Shown: positions 53,337-62,700 of the stretch, piece after piece
Position numbering within the stretch: the stretch's first letter is position 1
How the letters are laid out: every line of letters starts with the position of its first letter
From: Adhaeribacter soli
GTDB lineage: Bacteria > Bacteroidota > Bacteroidia > Cytophagales > Hymenobacteraceae
DNA: 64,000 nt
Assembly (NCBI RefSeq): GCF_008727925.1
Contig: NZ_VTWT01000014.1
Location: 94,503-158,502, forward strand
Direction: 5' to 3'
The notes under the pieces: model-generated
The model's database searches: none
What the model was told of the DNA's origin: nothing
Seen by the model: only the letters and a program-made list of their open reading frames with translations
Made by a program: the position numbers and the translations under genes

Positions 53337-53759
53337 CTAGGCTTCCACCCACTCCAGAATAGGCTTGATCGCCCGCTCCAGAGCTTCCGGTGCAGGCGGG
53401 TTCAGGTAATGCTCGAACGCAGCTTTCAATAACTTCTCGTTCGGGTCTTCTCCGGAGGTGTTTACGTATGCCAGCACCGCTTCGTAAGCGCTCTTGATGG
53501 CTTCTTTGGTAACTGGTTCCGGCAGATCGCTGAGGGTATTAAAAACAAATTCCAGTACGGCCTCCAGTTTATCGAGCTTGCCGTTTATGCGGAGGTAATA
53601 AGGTTCGCTGCCTTTAGCGCGTTCCTTCCGCACATCCCAGCCCTTTTCGCTTACCTTTTCACCGGTAGAGAGGGGGAGGCCATTAAAATGAAGAACCAGC
53701 CGAATCGGGAAGCGTCCTTCCTTTTCTCTGTCGCGGCGGAGGTATCGGGGAATTTACAT
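53337..53759 (-). pseudogene. Tyrosine integrase N-terminal remnant with nonsense second codon
   Basis: In frame, the minus strand reads ATG (53759-53757) TAA (53756-53754) and then 138 sense codons: IPRYLRRDREKEGRFPIRLV, LHFNGLPLSTGEKVSEKGWD, then GTG RKERAKGSEPYYLRINGKLD. This matches the arm-type DNA-binding domain of Bacteroidota tyrosine integrases (R-x-P-I-x-L...STGEKV...WD...YYLRIN). The catalytic C-terminal domain is missing; the frame ends at EWVEA. A shorter product could only start from GTG 53633 (98 aa). Codon choice is GC-richer than the neighbouring NACHT gene. Confidence 0.65.
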
Positions 53760-53773
53760 TTTAAGTTAAAAAT

Positions 53774-55777
53774 CTAAAAATCATTTAAGTCGTTAGCTTT
53801 CTTGTCATTAGCTAATTCGAGTTCTATTCTCCTAAGTTCAGCTTTAGCATCTGGATAAGAAAAATATGCATGTGCAAATGGACCTAATTCCATCAGCAAA
53901 GAATTGGTTTCTTCAAAATTTAGAATAGAATTAATAGGGTTTGTGGGGTCGTCATTTACTTCGTAAATCTGGTCTACTGGTAAATTAAAGTGAATTGGCC
54001 TTTCTTCGAAACCTGTATCTTTTATTTTTAAATATTTAAGGGTTGGTACTTTTACTACTATCTTGTGCAATAAATCTGATTTGAAGGAATTAATTACTAA
54101 CGCATCAAGTTGGGTTAGATTAGATGGAAGAGGATAGTAATATCCGTTTTTCAGACCTTCGTTATAACCTTTAATTTTATTACTGGCAAAATCTTCAATT
54201 TCATCAGACGATAATGCAGAATTTTCTTTTGTGAATAAAACTTCAAGGTCATAAGTCAGTGTTCGCCTAATGTTTATTTCATCCTGTGGGATTTGAGAAA
54301 TGTTGTTGTAAGAGGTCTCATAATGCCTAACAAAATCTTTTAAAAGCTGATAAATTATGACCTTTCTAAAGGTGATAAAATCTTGTTCAATATAAAAGTC
54401 AAGGATATTTAAGAAACCATCCTGCTTAGTTTCAAGGATCCAGTTTAATATATTTTCCTTTTTTGAGGAATATGTAATGAAGTCAGATGAGAAGAAATCC
54501 TGAATAGATTTATGCCCCCATTTGATTTTATGGCCTTCACGCTGAAATAATGGAACAGCTTTAAGTAAATCATCCAAAAAATCTTCAGCGTTAGTATTAA
54601 TACCTGCGCATTTTCCTTTAGCAATATCTATTAAATCAAGTATTACTGATTCAGAATAAGAAACTGATCCTTTTCTGGCTGTATCAAATGCGAGTTGCCG
54701 TAATAAAATTCTAAATTGAAGTAAACTCAATTTGGACTTTTTAGGTCGGGTCCAGCCATTTTTAGATAAATCGTGCTTTTTATACAGAGCAGAATAGATT
54801 TCTTCATAGAAGGTTACCTTGTCGTCTGGAATATCTTTGTTAAATGCATACACACTATATAATAGCGATACCAAAAATGGATTTGCTAATAACTCATGTA
54901 CTTGAGTTAGCCGTGTTTCTATATTCTTAATTAAGCTCTCTCCAACCTTTAAAGGGCTTACTTCATCATATTTTCTAATAAGGTTGAAAGCTTCTTGTAA
55001 TCTTAAGGGCCTAATGTTAAACAGTTGAAAATCCCCGAACGCAGATAGGGCACCTTCAGGTCTGGAGGTCATGATAAACCAATTTTCATCGGTCCTATCA
55101 ATGAACTTCCTTAAATCTTTTATAATAACTTCATTGTTCTCATACGGAAGTTCATCAAAGCCATCTAGAATAATAAGGAATTGGCCAAGTTCCAAGAATT
55201 TTACAATTAGGTCCCGATCAAAAATTTGATCTATGGGATTTAATTGGTCAAATATTTCATCAAGAATGGAGTGATTTACTGTTAAGTTTCTTAATTCTAT
55301 AAGTATAGGAATGGCTAAGCTGCTTTCAAGAGTTTGTAAACAGATCCATTTTGTCAAAGTAGATTTGCCCATGCCAGCAGAATCAGATATAAGAATTTTC
55401 TGGAATGGGTCAATGTGTTCTTCTTTAAAGGAATCTAATCTTAATGTAACCTCAGAAATAGATCTTTTTCCTCTAGAATCTACTTTTTTGATTTTTGAAT
55501 TAATTGATAAAGGCTCATAAATTTCTTGCAAATCGATCTGTAAACCTGGGAAGATTAAAATGTTTATTTGTTTTGCCTTTGAGTAAGTTCTTCCCAAATA
55601 TTCTGCGAACTTATTTTCAAAAGTATTGTCAATTACTTTGTCTTTAATATCTTGTTTTTTAATCCAAGCTTTTAATCTCTCAATCTTTGGGGCAATCAAT
55701 GCTGAAATAACTGGGTCTAAAATTGGTTTAGCAATTGTAAGAACATCTTTAATCCCTGTTGCTGTTGATTCGTCCAT
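53774..55777 (-). CDS. NACHT-domain NTPase (candidate anti-phage, bNACHT-like)
   Basis: 667 aa. The N-terminal ~110 residues (KERLKAWIKKQDIK-type helical region) are a possible effector or sensor domain. The NACHT core has Walker A ILISDSAGMGKSTLTKW (~residue 131-147), Walker B FLIILDGFDEL (~199-209), sensor FIMTSRPEG, and NACHT-specific helices LLANPFLVSLLYSVYAF. The C-terminal ~100 residues contain leucine-rich-like strands (LTQLDALVINSF ... VPTLKYLKIKDTGF). The STAND ATPase family includes bacterial phage sensors. It is downstream of two TM proteins in a likely three-gene module (131-bp gap). Confidence 0.88.
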   Translation of the reverse strand: MDESTATGIKDVLTIAKPILDPVISALIAPKIERLKAWIKKQDIKDKVIDNTFENKFAEYLGRTYSKAKQINILIFPGLQIDLQEIYEPLSINSKIKKVDSRGKRSISEVTLRLDSFKEEHIDPFQKILISDSAGMGKSTLTKWICLQTLESSLAIPILIELRNLTVNHSILDEIFDQLNPIDQIFDRDLIVKFLELGQFLIILDGFDELPYENNEVIIKDLRKFIDRTDENWFIMTSRPEGALSAFGDFQLFNIRPLRLQEAFNLIRKYDEVSPLKVGESLIKNIETRLTQVHELLANPFLVSLLYSVYAFNKDIPDDKVTFYEEIYSALYKKHDLSKNGWTRPKKSKLSLLQFRILLRQLAFDTARKGSVSYSESVILDLIDIAKGKCAGINTNAEDFLDDLLKAVPLFQREGHKIKWGHKSIQDFFSSDFITYSSKKENILNWILETKQDGFLNILDFYIEQDFITFRKVIIYQLLKDFVRHYETSYNNISQIPQDEINIRRTLTYDLEVLFTKENSALSSDEIEDFASNKIKGYNEGLKNGYYYPLPSNLTQLDALVINSFKSDLLHKIVVKVPTLKYLKIKDTGFEERPIHFNLPVDQIYEVNDDPTNPINSILNFEETNSLLMELGPFAHAYFSYPDAKAELRRIELELANDKKANDLNDF

Positions 55778-55908
55778 TCTAAGATTAGATTAATAAATTT
55801 TAAACTTTGATTCGATAATTATAGATTCTGAAGGGGAGTCATTTTTGAGTCCTTTTAAGACCAAAGCATGCTTAATAACTGTGAAGAATTTTATTAGGTA
55901 TTTAATAA

Positions 55909-56418
55909 TTACTTCTTTACAAACTGAAAATATATAGTTACAGCAGCACCAACAATCGTTATGATAGCTAATATAATATTAACCCAGTCAGATATTTTGT
56001 TCCTAAAAGGAGTGGCTTTCTCTTTTATCGCAGGGTTTACACTTGGAACGTTGAAGGAACGGTATAAATGAGAATTATCAGTAATAGTACTTGTATTCTG
56101 ATTGCCATGATTGATGATCACATTCCGGCCTGACATATGCTGGCTTTTCTTCTCTTGGTCTTTAAGGTCGAAGAAACGCTCTATCCCAGTTTCTGCTGCT
56201 TTATAGCCTTCCCTTGTAAGTTCCGTGTAATAATCATCAGTTCCATAAAGCCTTAGCAGCCCTTCCGCAGCTAATAGTTTTCTTACTTTAAAAACTTCTA
56301 AACTGCAAACATCTTGCCCCTTGCTAAAATAAGATAGTTGATCGATATCTAATTGCTTATCTTTTTCCAATAGTAACTTTAGGAGAAAGTCGGATGCTTT
56401 TATTTGAGTTCTGGTCAT
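55909..56418 (-). CDS. Winged-helix-like protein with C-terminal membrane anchor
   Basis: 169 aa. Residues 1-75 look like a winged helix (MTRTQIKASDFLLKLLLEKD, FKVRKLLAAEGLLRLYGTDD, YYTELTREGYKAA). A Thr/Asn-rich linker (NHGNQNTSTITDNSHLYRSF) and a C-terminal TM segment (WVNIILAIITIVGAAVTIYF, ~145-165) follow. Its ATG overlaps the upstream stop by one base (TAATG), so it is coupled to the TIR-like/TM protein. It lies upstream of the NACHT gene. Function unknown; membrane-attached partner of a defence module is an inference. Confidence 0.6.
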   Translation of the reverse strand: MTRTQIKASDFLLKLLLEKDKQLDIDQLSYFSKGQDVCSLEVFKVRKLLAAEGLLRLYGTDDYYTELTREGYKAAETGIERFFDLKDQEKKSQHMSGRNVIINHGNQNTSTITDNSHLYRSFNVPSVNPAIKEKATPFRNKISDWVNIILAIITIVGAAVTIYFQFVKK

Positions 56419-57407
56419 TATTCCTTCTCCTTTTCTTTACCTCGTGCAGCTAAAAGTATTTCCTTTATTTTATCTAGTAGCCTTGGATCATGATCTTCCC
56501 CGGATCCAGGCAAGAAGGATGAGTTGCCACTAATATTCCAGTCCTTAAAAATTTCAACCAACTCACTTCGATTAACAGGCTCATTTGATGCCTTTAAAGC
56601 AAACTCACCAAAAGAAATAGCATGTCGCCTATCAGCTACCCTGCGTGATTCATTCATGTATTTACTAGCTAAATCCTTACTGTATTTTGAAACAGATACT
56701 GCTAAAAGTACAAGCACGATAGTTTTAAGTCCATAAAAAATAATGAGCCCGTAATTTTTTAAATCTACCCCTTTAAAAAACAACACTAAAGTAATTGCTA
56801 AAGGAATCAATACAGCGACTATGAGTGACCAAATCCCTAGACGATACCAACCTTTTGCAGATTGCTCTAATGTTTTTTCACGTACCGTAAGTTCTGTGCT
56901 AATAGGATGTAAATGGTCTGATACAGATTGCTTAATGGTTTCCTTGAATTCCTTTACTTTTTGCTCTTGAATATATTTGTCAAAAATATATTCTTCTATT
57001 TTCCTGCTTATTTGGTCTATAATAACCAAAAAATGGCCCTTCGTGAATTTAACTGGCGAGCCTTCAATGGGAATTGGATTGGGTAAAGAAAACTTGTTTG
57101 CTTTTGAATTTGGATAGCCTGTACTATCTACTAAACTAAGAATTAATTTGTAAGGGTATCTTAAGTAATATTTACCAAAAAATGATACTAACTTATAAAA
57201 CTCAGGATTTTTTAAAACTGAAGGAGAAAATAAAAGGATAATAACCTCATAATCTTCCAGAGCAGCATCATTTATTGAATGCCTAAGGAGATTTATTGAC
57301 CAGTTATGTGGTGGAATTTCTTTGGTAAAAGATTCAACTAATTCTTTAGCAAGAATGAAAAAGTCCTCATCATATATAATGAGAAGTTTAGAAGAGTCAA
57401 TGCCCAT
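56418..57407 (-). CDS. TIR-like domain protein with two transmembrane helices
   Basis: 329 aa. The N-terminal ~130 residues alternate beta/alpha in a TIR/SEFIR-like order: SSKLLIIYDEDFFILAKELV, LRHSINDAALEDYEVIILLF, SPSVLKNPEFYKLVSFFGKY, LILSLVDSTGYP. The catalytic Glu typical of NADase TIRs was not confidently placed. Two TM helices follow (GIWSLIVAVLIPLAITLVLF and LIIFYGLKTIVLVLLAVSVS, ~195-260), then a charged C-terminus. First of the module with the winged-helix/TM protein and NACHT NTPase. A membrane-sited effector or sensor is possible; not proven. Confidence 0.55.
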   Translation of the reverse strand: MGIDSSKLLIIYDEDFFILAKELVESFTKEIPPHNWSINLLRHSINDAALEDYEVIILLFSPSVLKNPEFYKLVSFFGKYYLRYPYKLILSLVDSTGYPNSKANKFSLPNPIPIEGSPVKFTKGHFLVIIDQISRKIEEYIFDKYIQEQKVKEFKETIKQSVSDHLHPISTELTVREKTLEQSAKGWYRLGIWSLIVAVLIPLAITLVLFFKGVDLKNYGLIIFYGLKTIVLVLLAVSVSKYSKDLASKYMNESRRVADRRHAISFGEFALKASNEPVNRSELVEIFKDWNISGNSSFLPGSGEDHDPRLLDKIKEILLAARGKEKEKE

Positions 57408-57478
57408 TTTTAGTTTTTACAATTAAAATATCGAATTTTAAATTACCTACTTTTTTAACAAGTAGCAGTACCATTTTT

Positions 57479-57700
57479 ATGTCCTTCCGGGCTTTAAATC
57501 TGTTTTATAGCTTTGATAAAAAACAAATCAATGCTGGTCAAGAAAAAAACAATAATCGACCTATATCCAACAATAGGAAAATAACCTTCTTTATTCTAGG
57601 AATACCAGTTTTCAAGGCAACCGAAGAAGATGTAAAAAATAGAAAGATGGCAGAGTACAAGCCTAGGCCTTCAATTCACGGACCTCAGACCGTAAGCTAG
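57479..57700 (+). CDS. Possible small plus-strand gene, doubtful
   Basis: 73 aa with ATG 57479 (MSFRALNLFYSFDKKQINAG ... KITFFILGIPVFKATEEDVK), the only plus-strand frame in the defence region and filling the gap between two minus-strand genes. It overlaps the end of the 78-aa gene by 38 bp. No family, and no clear promoter or RBS. It may be spurious. Confidence 0.25.
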   Translation: MSFRALNLFYSFDKKQINAGQEKNNNRPISNNRKITFFILGIPVFKATEEDVKNRKMAEYKPRPSIHGPQTVS

Positions 57701-57899
57701 AAATTTGAGCTTGCAGTCTTTTTACTTCGTCTGTAAGTTCTTCAATCATACCGCCCAAAATGCGTACATTATTGAATGTTGGATCCATCTTGTCAATTAA
57801 GTTGGCATTCTGAACTCTTATTTTAAATGTTTCTTCAAAAACCTTGGTAAAGTTTTCTCTGGTGCTCTTTAACACATCTTCGTTTGTGATTTCTGACAT
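57663..57899 (-). CDS. Small coiled-coil protein of the AbiJ-type operon
   Basis: 78 aa. Residues ~45-78 form a coiled coil (GGMIEELTDEVKRLQAQISS and LRSEVRELKA); the N-terminus is helical (MSEITNEDVLKSTRENFTKV). It starts 3 bp after the stop of the AbiJ-type gene, so it is third of a three-gene operon. Possibly an oligomerisation partner or inhibitor. No family recognised. Confidence 0.6.
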   Translation of the reverse strand: MSEITNEDVLKSTRENFTKVFEETFKIRVQNANLIDKMDPTFNNVRILGGMIEELTDEVKRLQAQISSLRSEVRELKA

Positions 57900-57902
57900 G
57901 AA

Positions 57903-58823
57903 CTATAGCGTTTTGTGTGCCTGGTAAGCGTCGGTGAATAGTTTAATTGAGGTGCCGGTTAAATGGAGCATGTAACTAGTGAAGTACTCAGGAATAACTT
58001 TCTGCTCTGCGCCAGCGCCATGTCCGCCATCTTTATTCCGGATGGTTGGAACTCCACTTTCTAAGGCTGAAATTAAGCTTGTATAATGCTGCTGGAGGTA
58101 TTTTGGGATAAGCTCTTTTTCAAAGCAAATAGTTATAAGTTTTTTAGCTGTATCTCTAACTGGATCGAATTCCCACCCTTTTTTTGTTAGAATAATTTTT
58201 AGGGTAGACTCAAAGGCTTTCCCGCAATTAGTTAGGCAATCAGGGAAGTTGCCATGGCGAAAATGCTCAAAAGCCAACCTATACTCTTCATCTACTGCTT
58301 TAAAATCAGCATTGTGAATAAAATGAAGAACAGGCTTTACAATTTCAGCGTGTAAAATCTGTGAATCAATTTTAATTATTTCCTCATTAATAAATTCATA
58401 ACCTAAACCATTTTGAGAAAAGCGACTATTAATCTTATCAATTCCTTCTTGAGCTTTTGCAGGGACTGTACTGTAAAAATTTGTCTCAAAATGCCAATTG
58501 GCCGCCCAATAAATTTCTCTACAGCAAATTTCAATTACATCTAATACTAATGTAATTTCTTCTAAGCTATCAAGATATTGTTCGATCCTATCAGATGTGT
58601 CCTCCAGGTATCCAGCACTAGGAAGAGATTTTAAGCCGTGATAATCAAGGATTTGATGGTAAATGTTTGAGAAAAACTTATTGCTTGAGCCGCTAAAATC
58701 AGTGCTATACAGAAATCCCTTAACAATTTTGATGAATTGGTTTTTGAATTTCTGAGGAATAGGTTCATAAGAATAAACATCAATAGCTGGTTTATTTCTT
58801 AGAGAATAAGGTACATACTCCAT
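57903..58823 (-). CDS. AbiJ N-terminal-type/Abi_C domain protein (candidate abortive infection)
   Basis: 306 aa. The N-terminal part, PYSLRNKPAIDVYSYEPIPQ then KFKNQFIKIVKGFL, matches the AbiJ_NTD4/STM4504-CBY_0614 pattern (FSxRN...DVYxYDxIPxxFRxQ). The C-terminal part ends LESGVPTIRNKDGGHGAGAE, the RNK-x-G-x-HG signature of the Abi_C abortive-infection domain. Cytosolic, all-helical, probably HEPN-related. Middle gene of an operon (5 bp after the 118-aa gene, 3 bp before the 78-aa gene) with a dyad upstream. Phage defence is inferred from family. Confidence 0.72.
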   Translation of the reverse strand: MEYVPYSLRNKPAIDVYSYEPIPQKFKNQFIKIVKGFLYSTDFSGSSNKFFSNIYHQILDYHGLKSLPSAGYLEDTSDRIEQYLDSLEEITLVLDVIEICCREIYWAANWHFETNFYSTVPAKAQEGIDKINSRFSQNGLGYEFINEEIIKIDSQILHAEIVKPVLHFIHNADFKAVDEEYRLAFEHFRHGNFPDCLTNCGKAFESTLKIILTKKGWEFDPVRDTAKKLITICFEKELIPKYLQQHYTSLISALESGVPTIRNKDGGHGAGAEQKVIPEYFTSYMLHLTGTSIKLFTDAYQAHKTL

Positions 58824-58828
58824 TTCCC

Positions 58829-59185
58829 TTACTTCCTCCCTTTAAGCTTACCTTCTAACAACTCCAACACCTTTCCGGCCACGGCTTCTGCCTTGTTGGA
58901 TCTAATGCCATGTAGATCGAACCGGGCCAGGGAGCTGGAGGCATCGCCGTTTTTCTCCGTTATTTTTAAAAGATCTTCATTCAGCGGATTAAAAGCGCCT
59001 TTAGGTAAAGTATCCAGGATAGTGAAAGGAATGGTTAGATCTACGGTTTTAGAATCTGATGAAGAGGAGCCGACCAGGTAAAGAATTTTAAAACCTTCGT
59101 CGCTTTTAATCCAATTAAGTTCATAATCCTTGGTGCCAATGGTACCGCTTTCCGCTTTATAGTAAATGGTATAAGTTTTTTCCAT
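58829..59185 (-). CDS. Unknown small protein, first gene of the AbiJ-type operon
   Basis: 118 aa. Beta-rich start (MEKTYTIYYKAESGTIGTKD YELNWI...) and a C-terminal helix (NKAEAVAGKVLELLEGKLKG). No signal peptide or TM segment. It precedes the AbiJ-type gene by 5 bp. Not recognised. It may be an antitoxin-like or sensing partner (inference from operon order only). Confidence 0.6.
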   Translation of the reverse strand: MEKTYTIYYKAESGTIGTKDYELNWIKSDEGFKILYLVGSSSSDSKTVDLTIPFTILDTLPKGAFNPLNEDLLKITEKNGDASSSLARFDLHGIRSNKAEAVAGKVLELLEGKLKGRK

Positions 59186-59240
59186 AGTGGGTAATAGAAG
59201 CTGGTTTGGCTAAGTTGATTAAAGCAAAGCCGGACTTTAA

Positions 59241-59257
59241 ATTAGCAATGTGCTAAT
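59241..59257 (-). promoter_or_regulatory. Operator-like dyad upstream of AbiJ-type operon
   Basis: Perfect 7-bp arms ATTAGCA / TGCTAAT around ATG, 56 nt upstream of the first gene's ATG (59185). AT-rich promoter-like sequence surrounds it. An autoregulatory site is an inference. Confidence 0.5.
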
Positions 59258-59741
59258 ATCATAACATTAAAGCAAAATGCCCTAATATTATAGTATTTAA
59301 CTGTATTTTTTTTCAGCACCTCAATCATTTGCTCCCTGGAAGCCAGCAACTCTCCTGGCCAAACTTCTCCGCCTCATTGAAAACATATTTGCGGCTTTAA
59401 TTACATTTTGCAGCATCATATAGTAACCAATGTACAATATGCTAAACCTTGAGGAAATAAAAAAGGACCTGTTCCAAGTCAATTACCAACAGTTAAGAGA
59501 AATGGTATTGAAAACGCGTGAAAAACCGTAGCGATTAGCTGGCCTTCGGTAAAGTTGGCTAAATAGAAATTGTCGTTACCAACTCTTACAAGTCTTCCCG
59601 ATGATGGCACGGGAACTTATGTGACAAACAGCACACTGCGGTATAAAGCAATAGGTAGCTCATTTGGCTCATAATTAGAGACTGCAGGTTAATCCCAAGA
59701 CAAAAGATATATTTAAACACCCCTCTTAAAAATTAATTTAT
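59258..59741. other. Island gap with a 30-codon fragment
   Basis: About 480 bp without a full gene. A plus-strand frame at 59439-59531 encodes 30 aa (MLNLEEIKKDLFQVNYQQLR then EMVLKTREKP) and stops; it reads like the truncated start of a lost gene. The sequence at 59640-59700 (GGTAGCTCATTTGG ... GCAGGTTAATCCC) vaguely recalls a decayed tRNA, not supportable as one. Confidence 0.35.
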
Positions 59742-62700
59742 TCAATTAGAATCGATTAAACAACCACTAGGAACAGCCAAAATACAAGCCGCAACTTGCT
59801 CCCACTCCGCACCCTTATTTGGTAAATGATCTAATAATGCCTGTATTTGTTCTTGAGGAATTAAAGTGTTTTTAGCAGGAATGTCAGAAAAACTGAACAA
59901 CTTATTCGATTTAGGATTCCGTCTCTCCTGCTTATCCTGCAGCTCATGCAAATGGGGTCTTAACAGGTCAACCCATTGCTGAGCGCATAAATAAGGATCA
60001 GTTGCTCCGGCTACATTATTTAAGGGATCGGGCATTTTTTGGAGCAATTGGTAAGCAACGCTTTTATGCTCTTCTGAAACATCTTTCCTACTAGTGATAC
60101 TTTGCAGAATTTGTCTACCTTTCTTTAATGCTCTTTCTTTAAGTGGCGGCAGGTGCTGCAACTGATGTGCCTGCATCGAAATGAGGTACTTATTCATTAA
60201 ACTCTGAACACTTTCCCACCATTCAGGCCTCCACTCATCTAAAGTATACCAGTCTTCCAAAATCCGCATTTTCAATGTAAGAAAGCAGCAAATTTCTTCC
60301 AGGGCAGTTTCTATCCTGTAGCCTTCAACACTTTCCTGCAAAAGGTACCACCTTGGGGGTAAATCGTCAGTCGCTTTAAGTGCTACAAAAAGCCATCCTC
60401 TCTCATCTTGAGCAATGCTTAATTTGGTACGTACCCGCACATCCTGTTTTTTCAGGTTATCATAATCTTCCGGAGTAATAATGCCGCTTCCTCGCATAAA
60501 TAAGGTCCTTACTGGTTTAAACGCATCCGAAGAAGCATCAATGGCATTTTCTTCTCGAAGATGCTTCCGGTAAGAATTCATAAAATCAGCCCCTTCAGCC
60601 GGCAGGTCCCGCTCCTCTATTTCCTGGTGTAATAAATCTTCTGGAATTGAAATATTAGAACCATAAACGAAGCGAGCTGCATAATTGGCTTTAAACAGCC
60701 TTAAGTCCTTTCTTAGCGTAAACGGCGACTTATCTCCGGGCCATAGAATCTTAACTTTTTCAAACGGGCTATTCAAGCGGTCAATACGACCAATCCGTTG
60801 CTCCGCTAACCGCAGAACTGAAGGCATATCCAACATAAGCACCACATTCGCGCGGGGTAAATTTATTCCTTCAGACATTGAATCCGACAACAAAGCCAGG
60901 TGTTTATCAGTGCTGGTTGATTTAAACCCAAACTCATCTAAAACTTTCTTCTGAGAGCTACTATTTCTGGGCACATGGCAAATAAATTGGTTATTTAACC
61001 GGTTAAGGAATTTATCTTGCAGATAGTCTAAGGTAATTAGGGTTGAATCAAAAGCCAGGACATGAGTATTGGCTTGCATAAGTTGGTGTAGCATTTCAGC
61101 CTTGCCTTTCTCCCGATCATCCGACATAGCTACTGCCAACTCCATAATCTCAGAATATAATTTCAGCTCTTCATCAACTGCCTTTTGATACAAAGTCAGA
61201 TCCGCCAACCACGGATACTTAGTTAGTGCATCACTTTTCAGATCAGTTTCCGGCAGGATATCTCTACCCTCCTTCAGGACACGGATCATATCCCCTGTGT
61301 TCATTTTCTTAGATCGCTGAAAAGCTAGTCTTCTAGCGGCTTCGTCTGTTCCTGCAATATGCTCAACGAGCGCCGCTCTTGAGGAGCGAAGTAATGCCCG
61401 GATCTTATACTTCGCAATTGCCTTTGCCGCACCCGTTCTATTTGCTACATATTGTTCATCGGTTTGATCTCTTTTGCGGTATTTTTTCTTGAATAGTTTC
61501 TGCAGAAACACCAACCCTTTTAGATTATCAGCACATTTCAAAATTTGCTCAGCTTTACTTATATCTTCTGGTCTGCAATCTGTTTTATAAATTTCATTTT
61601 CCTTCTCAGGATACCGGCAGTTCTTATCCGGGCAATACTGATGAGCCACTGGATTAGCATCTAGGTAGGTATTTATTTGCTCTTTAGTCAGTCTGACAAT
61701 CAGGTGTTTTAGATAATCCCGCAAGAGAATTAAATCCTGATCATTATAATTATCCAGATTCTTTCGCAAACGATTAAAAGCTTCTAATTGATTATCAGGC
61801 AGCACATCTACACCTAAAATTTCAACTATTCTTACCAAGTCTTTAGGCTTTTTACTTAAAGGAGTAGCTGTAGAAAGAATAAGATAATCAGCTCTGTGCC
61901 TTCTTATTTGGCGGGTACGGTTAGTATCAGGATTTAAAAACCGATGTGCTTCATCTATTACCAGAACATTGGCCTGCCGGAGTCTCTCCACTGCCCGTTC
62001 CCGATTCTCATCACTTCCCCCGCTAATAGCACCATCAGAAAAAGCGTGCCGGGGAATAAAACGGATTGCATCTGCTTCATGCTGCCAGGATTGCACTACT
62101 AGCTTTGGACATATTGTTTCAATTCTGGACCTAAACATATGCCCTTTTCTCCAGAGCCAATGCGTTAGAATAAGGCCTAAAGTAGAAATAAGCTTGGTTT
62201 TCCCAGAACCGGTAGGATCTGCAATTAAAACACAATGGTGTTGTTGAAGGGTTTGTAGTGCCTGGTTAATACCCTCCTTCTGAGTTGGCCACAACGAAAG
62301 TTTTCCTAAATAATCCTGCAGCTCACTTACCTTTTTATACCAAGGCCGCTCCAATAATTCTGCAATTGCACGGGCAAGTGTTTCCTGCCATCTGGTTAAT
62401 TTAAGTTGTTGTTTAAGGAGGGCTACTAAAACATCATTACAAGGTTTAGCCTCATAAAAGAAGAATTGGGCCAGCTGTTTAAATGCTTCATACTGGCTAG
62501 CTTCTATTGATGTTCCAAACCGACTAACTCTGACATTTGCCTCAGGCTGTTGCGTTAAGCCACTTGTTGAAAAATTTGAGGACCCCAATGTTGCAAATGA
62601 ATCGCCAACATAAATTTTGGCGTGGAGCCGGTCTAGGAATCTTGCTTCTACAACATCGCTCTCCAAAAGTTTGATTAACCTGAATAAATTACTCCAATTC

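Noticed and set aside
53665..53680. AGAGGGGGAG matching the tRNA-Asn 3' end as a second att site
   Set aside because: Only 10 bp identical and it lies inside the integrase-remnant coding frame, where it encodes part of the conserved LPLSTGE segment; coincidence is the simpler explanation.
59636..59700. Decayed tRNA (GGTAGCTCATTTGG ... GCAGGTTAATCCC)
   Set aside because: D-loop- and T-loop-like words are present but no acceptor or anticodon stem pairs; not a tRNA by structure.
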